From positions 135,736 to 199,735 of the forward strand of contig CAAAJI010000071.1 in assembly GCA_900642245.1 (NCBI GenBank): a stretch of DNA of 64,000 bases. The letters are read 5' to 3'. The notes beneath the pieces were generated by a model. The model ran no database searches, was not told the DNA's origin, and saw only the letters and a program-made list of their open reading frames with translations. Position numbers and translations under genes: made by a program. This document shows positions 56,398 to 64,000 of this stretch, one piece after another (the first letter of the stretch is position 1; every line of letters starts with the position of its first letter). The DNA is from Fragilaria radians. Its lineage: Eukaryota > Bacillariophyta > Fragilariophyceae > Fragilariales > Fragilariaceae.

Positions 56398-58789
56398 GAT
56401 CAACCTAACTTTCCTGCAACGTAATGTGAAACGCCAAATTCCCCACGAAAGATTCAGAGGTGTTAAAAAACAAGAAAACTGATCGTAAGTCTACAATTGA
56501 AAGTATGTGTTATGAATTGGTATCGTCGTCCGAAGTTACTGCTACAAAAGGGTCTCTCCCATGATTTAAAACTACCTACTTCCTTGGGAATCCGAATTTT
56601 CAAAATCGAGCGCGCTCTGCAATGGAGAGAGTTCGCAACAGACACTGCAACGGCATTCTTAATTGTTTTGTGACCTTTTCAAATGAATTTGGCGAAATAT
56701 CGATCAAATTTTACCTCGGTCCATGAACACACCATGTTAATCAATTCTTTCTTGTTTGGCACAAAGTATTCCGCAACATTTTGCCTACATTGATCAACGG
56801 ATATTCCTAGTCACAAACTTTGAAACTAAATTTCTTCATTGCATTGAACTAGAGAGATAAATCCGTTTCAAAACTGTTATGGATTCTTTTTTGACTTAGT
56901 TTTTTACTACATTTATGGATACAAAAAGGAGTATCACAACAAGCAACAGCGATATCGAAAAGTAGCAATTTCAAGCTGCCCGAATGTTAGCTTTCCAAGG
57001 TATATGCTCATTTTCACTAACCACAAAAATGATTGGAAAGCAACGACATATCTTTCTTGCAGTCATTGTAAGAGGTAACTGCTTACCAAGGTATAAAAAG
57101 TCACCACATTGAAGTTATACAATTTACAGGTTCTTGCATTTTTCAGATGATGAACTTGTGATAACGATAGGAGGCTCAAATCTCCCGTAGAGACGTACTG
57201 AGTTGACAAGTAAACAAAGTTGCAAACTGACAACTACCTGATAGAGATTGTGAAAAGTTTTTTATTAATTTCCGAATACATAAGCACAAAAAAACCAAGA
57301 AATATCAGTGCATAAACCAATGTAAAGTGCTAAGAAGTATGATATTTAGGTCAGGCCCTTCGCGGATACGAGAGCCTATTAAAGTCATTAGGATTTCATT
57401 TTTTGACGTCATGTTGCTGTTCTATATGATGTTAGGTAGGCAGAAGCCTCAATAAGTAGTTGGTTTCTTGCACAAGATACTTGATCCATGTACTAAAAGT
57501 GATTGTTTATTCTTAGGGATCCCCCGAACGGTTGTCATGGTTGATATTACGTCTCCTACTTTGTCACTATGACTTACCAGTTTGACCCTTTTAAGTCTTG
57601 GAAAAATAATGGAATAGCCAAAGCGCATTGCAGGCCCTGCAGAAAACTACTGGAAACTTCACGCATGAATAAATATTAAAAAAATGCTTCGAAGATGTCA
57701 TGTTTGAGCTGCAGCAAAAGCTAAGCAGAAAAATAGTTAATTATCTTAGACGACAGAAGGAAAGGAATCAACTGTCTAAGACGGAACGGGGAAGATAGTT
57801 TTAAGTTGAAGGTCACTGAATGTTTTCGACATTTACATGAACTGGAAGAAGACACGATGATTATTGATAAGAATTCAAAGTCTTAGAGTTCTGTGAAAGT
57901 GCGGTAAATTTCAGAATGATCAGACCACAGTTAGGAAATTTTGACTTTCTTACTCTATGTTAAAATTTATAATGAATTTATCGGCATTCTGTACCGGCTG
58001 ATTCCTTCACGTAAACAACTCTACAAAGAATTGCTTTATAGCAAGCTGCAAAAGAATGACTTAAAATAAGGTTTGTTAGTGAAACTATCTTATGGATCGC
58101 AATTCCACTAAGACACCATATTTTACTACGTTTCAAAGTGCGAAACATCCCACTACACCTTGTTCGAGGCAAAATTCAAAGTGACAATTAAGCTAGCCTT
58201 ATTCCTGACAGTTGTCTTGGCATGTCTTGTACAGATAAAATCTGACGTGACATGAATTCTGTCAAGACTAGGACACTAGACTAATCTTGATAAAAACTAT
58301 TAGTTAGTTTAGCTATTGATTCATAAGAATCCTTAGTAAACCTCAAGAGAAAAGCGACCTTTTCAATAACAGGGAAGGATCTTTTTTCATGAGGAGGGCA
58401 AGTTCTACAGTCAATATTCTTTGTGTAATAACTTTTTTCAAATCTCTACATCTCTACATCTTTTTTGTTTCTTTGTCTAATACTTGCCTACCTCTTCCAG
58501 GTTAAGGCATAGTGCTTGTGGAGTCTTCTCTGACTTGATGAACCTACTCAACAGGCATGTGCAGCACCACTCAAGTCGCATGATACTATATTCCAGCTTG
58601 CAAACAATTCCTTTGATTTTGAAAAAGCAACAATGGATTGTAAGTATTAATTCAATATCTGTATAGAGGAATGTTTTTTTCATCATTTGAAACAAGAAGC
58701 AATTGAAATGCATGTCATAGATCATCTTCAATATCTGAAAGTCAAAGAGACTACATATACTAAAGGCTAAGAAATGGAAGAATCAGTTG
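56398..58789. other. Gene-poor stretch
   Basis: About 2.4 kb, AT-rich, holding the presumed promoter of the MFS gene at its left end. No protein-like open frame. Confidence 0.45.
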
Positions 58790-58799
58790 TGCCATTAAA

Positions 58800-60300
58800 C
58801 TTAAAAGTGATGACAATAGTCAGACAGTGGTACTGCATAAAGTCTTCATGGATACAGGGTGAACTAAAACTATTATTAAAAGAAATAGTCTCCCAGATCA
58901 TTTTTTGATTGTAGAAGCAATTAAAAGAAGTCTCTTGGACTACCAATACTGGACACTTTGTAACAAATATGTTATTCCCTTACAGTTCTTGTTGCCAGAA
59001 TTTGTGCCGAGCTGCAAAACCAATCCAAATATGATATGATAATTGGGCAATATCTATAAATTGCGCTACAAATGGATATCCTATTTTCCACTAAATACTC
59101 AAGGTAGCATGGCGTTGTGATACGGATGAAAACACAAAGCACAGATTTGTCTTACAAATACGATTGTGTAAAGAACCTTGTCAACATGCAAGATGTTTTT
59201 GCAACATCATCAACTCCTATGTCTATACTTGACACTAAGCATGAAAATGCAAGCATTGATGCCTCCAGTAACGCTTAAACATTTAAGCAGTAAACAAACC
59301 ACAACAGCAGTTGAAGCCTTACTCTACAAATTTGAGCATTTGTTTGATGGCATTCTTGTTGACTGGAATACGCAACGCCTTTTCAACTCCACCATTTTTA
59401 GTCCAAAAAAATACATGATGAAACACTAAAAAGGGAAAACTTATTCCAACTGATGGCTGGACTTGACTTTTTGAGAGATTATTTGGATGATATTCTAGTA
59501 GCCACAAGGGGTTCTTACAAAAAACATCTTCTACACTTAGAGCTAGTTTCAGCAAAGATGGACACAGCTAACCTTTGTATAGGCAATGAAGAATGAACTT
59601 TTGATACGAAAGAGCTTGAATACTTAGGCTAGCTGGATACAACAGCCGGAATCCGCCCACTTCCATCTAAGTTAGAAGGGATACTACGGCTTAAGGCACC
59701 TAAGACCTTAAAACAATTGCGCTCATTCTTGGGCCTTGTTAATGTGGTAGCAAAGATTGTTGAAACTCTTACTGAGTTTAGAACTATGCTCATTGGTTAT
59801 TGTAGAAAGATCTACACAGTCTATGAAAACTTAAAAAGATTAACTATAGTGTCTAAATCTCCGCGCATGCAAAGATTGCACTGGACCATTGAAGAATTTG
59901 GTCCAACTGCAGGGTACATCAAAGGACCACACAATGTGGTAGCTGATGCTCAAAGCAGATTAGATATTGATGCGTCATCAACAACTGCTAGCTCCAAGCA
60001 AATAGCTGAACTTTAAGAAAACTTGGATGATAAGAGTCTACAAGATTTAGACTGTCCATTGAGTTGTCAAGTCATAGCCGAACATCAGCCTAAAGATCAA
60101 GCACTGATTCAGCATCAGTAACATCAACCAGAATAATTTTCCAAAACTTTTGATGGTCATAATGCCATTCTATTTAACAATAAGATATACATTCCTAAAG
60201 CACTTAGGAAGCCAATATTAAGTTGGTACCATACTGTTTTTCAGCATCCAGGTATTCAACAAAGAAAAAGAACAATACGTTTTTAAGATATGCCTTGAAC
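58800..60300 (+). mobile_element. Decayed Ty3/gypsy retrotransposon, pol region
   Basis: Broken plus-strand frames line up in pol order. Protease: KVFMDTG followed by a stop and TKTIIKRNSLPDHF (58840). Then KYDMIIGQYL and MDILFSTK (59020-59100), and the pre-RT motif KFEHLFDGILVDWNTQ (59329). Reverse transcriptase: LFQQLMAGLDFLRDYLDDIL (about 59445-59500), with the catalytic YLDD, then LPSKLEGILRLKAPKTLKQL. RNase H side: LHWTIEEFGPTAGYIKGP and VVADAQSRLDID (59880-59970). Integrase zinc site: ILSWYHTVFQHPGIQQ (60215-60265). Stops and frame changes are common and no LTRs were found. It is dead. Confidence 0.8.
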
Positions 60301-61933
60301 AATTGTCTTACCGTAGATTACAAGGTTGAACTGGTACGGATTGATTCCTATCTAATTTACTATAAAATCAGCATTCGAGCCAGGTTAAATTTTAAAGAAA
60401 AAATATAAATCACCGGTTGACACGCACATGCTGTGTCTAAAATACAACAGAATACATCTATGTTGCAGAGTTGAGTAATAAATTCCTGAAATAAAGGCTA
60501 AGATCAATCAAAGTCTACGAGTTGTACAAAATGGAGGAGGCTCTGAAGTTAGAAGAAGCTTTTTATAGACAAGTATTCCGATTATAAAAAGGCAACTTTC
60601 ACGAACTACGACACAATCAAATGCAGTGCTGATTTCAAAAGAATTATGCAAAAACTTCCAATGGCATACGTTTATTTACAACTGCTGGTTTTTTAAAGGT
60701 GGGTATGAATTATCGGGAATACAGTTTTATTACTAAGCTGTACATCAAGCTTGCAAGGGTATATTAAAGCTATGTGGGTTAGGGATAATTTTGTTGAGTG
60801 CTTTTTCTGCCTATGTACGTTTGCCACCCACCATTATAAATAAAGGATATGCTTATTTTTGGTACTACTTTCCGAAAGTAGCATTGAAGTGCCTCGTTAT
60901 TCCTATAATGTAATATTTGGTACTTTCATAAGGCATGTATAGAAATTTGTGAATCAAGTGTAGCATCATTGGGTTAAACTACTTTGATATAGATTGTTTG
61001 ATCTAGCTCCACTCTAGCTCCTAGCAAGGATTATAAAAGATCTAATTTCACAAGTGCTACTAGATCGCTGGACAATCTTAGCAACTAGAATTGTGATCGC
61101 ACCATTCACACATTGAGCTACAAAATGTTGATGAGTAACTCAGGTATTTCAGTTGGATTGCCAGCTTAGGAAAGCTAATGCCTGATTTCCTTTAGGTTGA
61201 TAGAACAGAGCATGTTAAGTTGGAGTTTGAAATAGATTAAGTCAACCCCCATGCCACCCACTCCAAAGATAGATTTCCTGAGCAGTAGCCTTAGTCCTTT
61301 TTTTCCTATCGAGAGAAAACATGGGTCATCAGTCATATTGAAGCTGTAGATGCCTAAAAGCAATGCAGCATAGTATTTCCACGGGAAGTATAAGCACAAT
61401 CTCAAAACCAAGCTTGCCCATGATAAATGTCAATATGTCAGCATCAAGTTTTCTAAGATATGGAATATGTTAAGATGATTTGCTAATACTGACAAATATT
61501 CGCTTCATATGTCATCTCTTTAATTTGGAATCGGCCCTGACTAGACTGTCTAATGTGAGCCTTGGGCAACATTTCTCTAAGTCAAATTTAAGTGTAGACC
61601 AGCATTGAGTATTTGGCATGATGAATTACCGGACAATTCAACTATTACAACAAAAGGTTGAGTTCACAGTTAAAATTTGATTTCCCAAGTAAAAATCTAC
61701 GCTTAGCCTAATGAATACTAACATCAGTCCAGATCTTTTCATAAATACCCTATCCAAGCTTGTGGATTTGATATATCTTAAAATGACATTATATAGACAG
61801 TAGCAGAATCAAAGTAAAGAGTTTCTACAATCCTCTACGGTAAATTGGGATCACTAGAGTATCGTTAGAGGTCGAGCTGCTAGGAAGTATTTTGTTTGCA
61901 TGAAAACTCATTTCTTTTGACGTTTTTTCTGCC
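60301..61933. other. Intergenic region upstream of RAD50
   Basis: About 1.6 kb, possibly with the tail of the gypsy remnant at its left end; no intact gene. It should contain the RAD50 promoter; no site recognised. Confidence 0.4.
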
Positions 61934-64000
61934 ATGGCTTCGATAAACAAACTTTCGATTAGAGGAGTTCGATCATTCTCACCCGACGACGATGAACAAG
62001 TAATAGAATTCTTATTTCCTGTAACTATGATAGTCGGCGCTAACGGCTGCGGAAAGTAAGTCCTGGTTTGTACAGTCTCGCTCTGAAATATATCTCACAT
62101 TAAACAAATGATAAACAGAACTACAATAATTGAGAGTCTCAAATACGCTGTGACAGGATCCTTACCTCCAGGAAAGAATGCAGGACAGTCATTTGTCCAT
62201 GACCCCAAATCACTTGGGCAATCTGGCGTTAAGGCAAGCATAAAACTAAGGTTTACAAATGCTGCGAGCAACGTTATGGTAGTTGTTCGATCTATGGAGC
62301 TCACACAGAAAAAAGCAAAATTGACTTTTTCTGCACTAGACGGAGTGCTTCGAACAACAAATAAAGAAGGCAAACGTGTAAACATGAGTCACAAGTGTAC
62401 CGAGCTCGATCGCCAGATTCCCTTGCTTTTGGGTGTATCAAAGCCAATTCTAGAACACGTCGTTTTTTGCCACCAAGAAGAATCCAGTTGGCCATTAATG
62501 GATAGTGCGGTACTGAAGAAGCGCTTTGACGATATATTTGATTCTACCCGTTACACAAAAGCTTTGAAAAATATAGAAGAGATAAAGAAGGAGTATAAAG
62601 ATACTGTGAAGGATTTAAAAGCAGAAGTATCAGGTTTAGCCAGTCATAAGCACGCCGCTAAAGGATTTCGACAAGAGCTCGAATCACAAAACGAAGAACT
62701 TGAAAAATTGGAGGAAAAAATTGAAGAATGCAGGTTGCAAATCAAGGAAGCTGATAAACTGATCGAGAAAAATAAGGAAATTATTGGCAAGGTTGAGGAG
62801 CTTCAATCTGATCTCGACGAAAAGCAAAACGAATACGAGCGAGAAGAGGCGGTACTAGAGAGTAAGATCAAGTATTTGGACGATGATTTGACTGAAAGAC
62901 ACTCAGCGCGAGATCTCAGAGACATGTTACGTGATTTTGATAACTTAGCTGTGAAGCGAAACGAAGCGAGAGAAGATCTAGAAAGACTTCGCCAAAAATA
63001 CCAAGATGAGATATGCGCGTTTGGTCAAGAATCAAATACATTAATGATCGAAAGAGGAAGATTTGTAGCCGAAAAGCAGAGACTTGAAGAATTGTCGAAG
63101 GATCGATTGAAAAAAATGGATGAAATTTCTAACAAATGGGGGATTGAACTTCCTATAACACAATCACAAAATTCCTCATTCTTATCTCAAGGTAAATCTC
63201 CAGACGATTCATGGGAATCTACACAAGATGCAATGCTCAACATTTCGGATGGTGATATGAAGGCATTTCTCAGTGCATTGCGAGAAAAAGAAGAGCGTTT
63301 AAAGGAAGAGCTTTCAGAACATAGATTGCGTTCTCAGACAGAAGGGGACCAGATTCAAGATGCTTACAGTGATCTTTCGGCAAGACAAAGAGCACTAGAA
63401 TCAGGTAAGGAGCTTATCTGCTTGCGATTCGCGTTGAATTTTTACACGTAATTGACAGTTGTTGTAGAAAAGGATAAAGTTTCCAACCAAGTCAGAGATG
63501 CACAGAAAGAAATCCTTAGCTTGAAATCACAAGGCACACTAGGACGCATGCGTCAAACAGATGTAAGTACAATTTTACTTCAAATATGAAGACAACTGTC
63601 CCTAACTTCATTTCTAGATTGATGAAGCATTCCGCAACGCAAAAAACTATGGTACGTTTCAACGTTTACGCAAGAAAATAACATATATATTTACAACTCA
63701 ACTTGACCACTAATAGCAAAAGAACGTGACAACGCAAACAATGATCCTAGAAAAAGTGAAATCCCGATTGAGATTCGAAGCTACGAAGATAAAATCGACA
63801 AACTGCGACGCCAAATAGAAGATGATCAGCAATTGCTTCGAGAGCTCAGATTGAATGCTGATGCACAAAATGAGGTTATAGTTTTGAGAGAGCAGGTTGT
63901 GAAGGAAGCTGAAGCATTGACTGAGTCCATTGACGACCAAGGATACGACTTTGATCGCTACAATATTTCGAAACCAGTTGTTCCAGCGGAAAACGATGAT
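61934..64000 (+). CDS. RAD50: DNA double-strand break repair ATPase Rad50, N-terminal part (runs off the right edge)
   Basis: Five exons are visible: 61934-62055, 62119-63404, 63468-63562, 63618-63651, and 63717 onward to the edge. Introns are 55-65 bp with GTAAG/GTACG donors and AG acceptors, and all joins keep frame. Rad50 is the SMC-like ATPase of the MRN complex. Exon 1 starts MASINKLSIRGVRSFSPDDD and ends in the Walker A loop; the first intron splits the Walker A Lys codon, and the join gives GANGCGKTT. The conserved block VVFCHQEESSWPL is followed by KRFDDIFDSTRYTKALKNI. From about residue 190 there is a long coiled coil (Glu/Lys/Arg-rich heptads). The zinc hook, second coil and Walker B lie beyond the window. 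Confidence 0.95.

Noticed and set aside
1..64000. A CRISPR array, prophage, toxin-antitoxin or other bacterial defence system
   Set aside because: No spaced short repeats, no phage genes and no bacterial operon layout are present. The gene models are spliced eukaryotic genes.
1..64000. tRNA, rRNA or snRNA genes
   Set aside because: I looked for T-loop-like and other conserved RNA words and found no convincing case, but without a folding search this is not exhaustive.

Overview
This is a nuclear window from a photosynthetic stramenopile, most probably a diatom. The signs are short GT-AG introns (about 55-225 bp, clear GTAAG/GTACG donors), bipartite plastid presequences with an A-A-F or similar cleavage motif, decayed Ty1/copia and Ty3/gypsy elements of the kind common in diatoms, and an AT-rich, loosely packed layout with genes on both strands. 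No rRNA, tRNA or CRISPR was recognised. The species cannot be named from the sequence alone.

Layout. 1-4562: the edge of a Pro/Ser-rich gene (minus), then about 3.9 kb without a recognisable gene. 4563-12265: a probable mitochondrial protein (minus, two exons), a UBA-PUB-UBX-like CDC48/p97 cofactor (plus), a plastid-type 1-acyl-glycerol-3-phosphate acyltransferase whose third exon follows an N gap (minus), and an unknown coiled-coil protein (minus). 12600-14050: a dead copia gag-pol remnant (minus). 14586-16974: a plastid-targeted REC-LuxR response regulator (plus) tail to tail with a Popeye-like cyclic-nucleotide-binding membrane protein (minus). 16975-19548: mostly empty. 19549-21808: a secreted haem peroxidase on a Pro-Thr/Ser stalk, whose ATG overlaps the stop of a small two-exon gene. 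23616-28643: a TPR-J-domain DNAJC8-like protein, a DUF1415-like protein and a four-exon isocitrate lyase.

29145-39628 holds two near-identical direct copies of a ~5 kb gene-poor segment meeting at a 20-base N gap. The simplest reading is two alleles placed end to end by the assembler. 39677-49433: nucleoporin Nup155 (three exons, two single-base frame breaks in T runs), a Cys-rich cytochrome b5 protein with a CaaX-like end, a membrane-anchored guanine-deaminase-like protein with two alternative first exons, and an HMG-box protein. 49434-52869: empty, with internal direct repeats. 52870-56397: an FLVCR-like MFS transporter with very long cytosolic extensions. 58800-60300: a dead gypsy pol. 61934 to the end: the 5' part of RAD50.

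Most genes are unrelated housekeeping genes; I see no operon-like system or defence island. The most interesting items are the plastid response regulator, the deaminase with duplicated anchor exons, the TPR-DNAJC8 fusion, the stalked peroxidase and the probable haplotype duplication. Single-base frame breaks in homopolymers (three in two genes) suggest residual sequencing errors.
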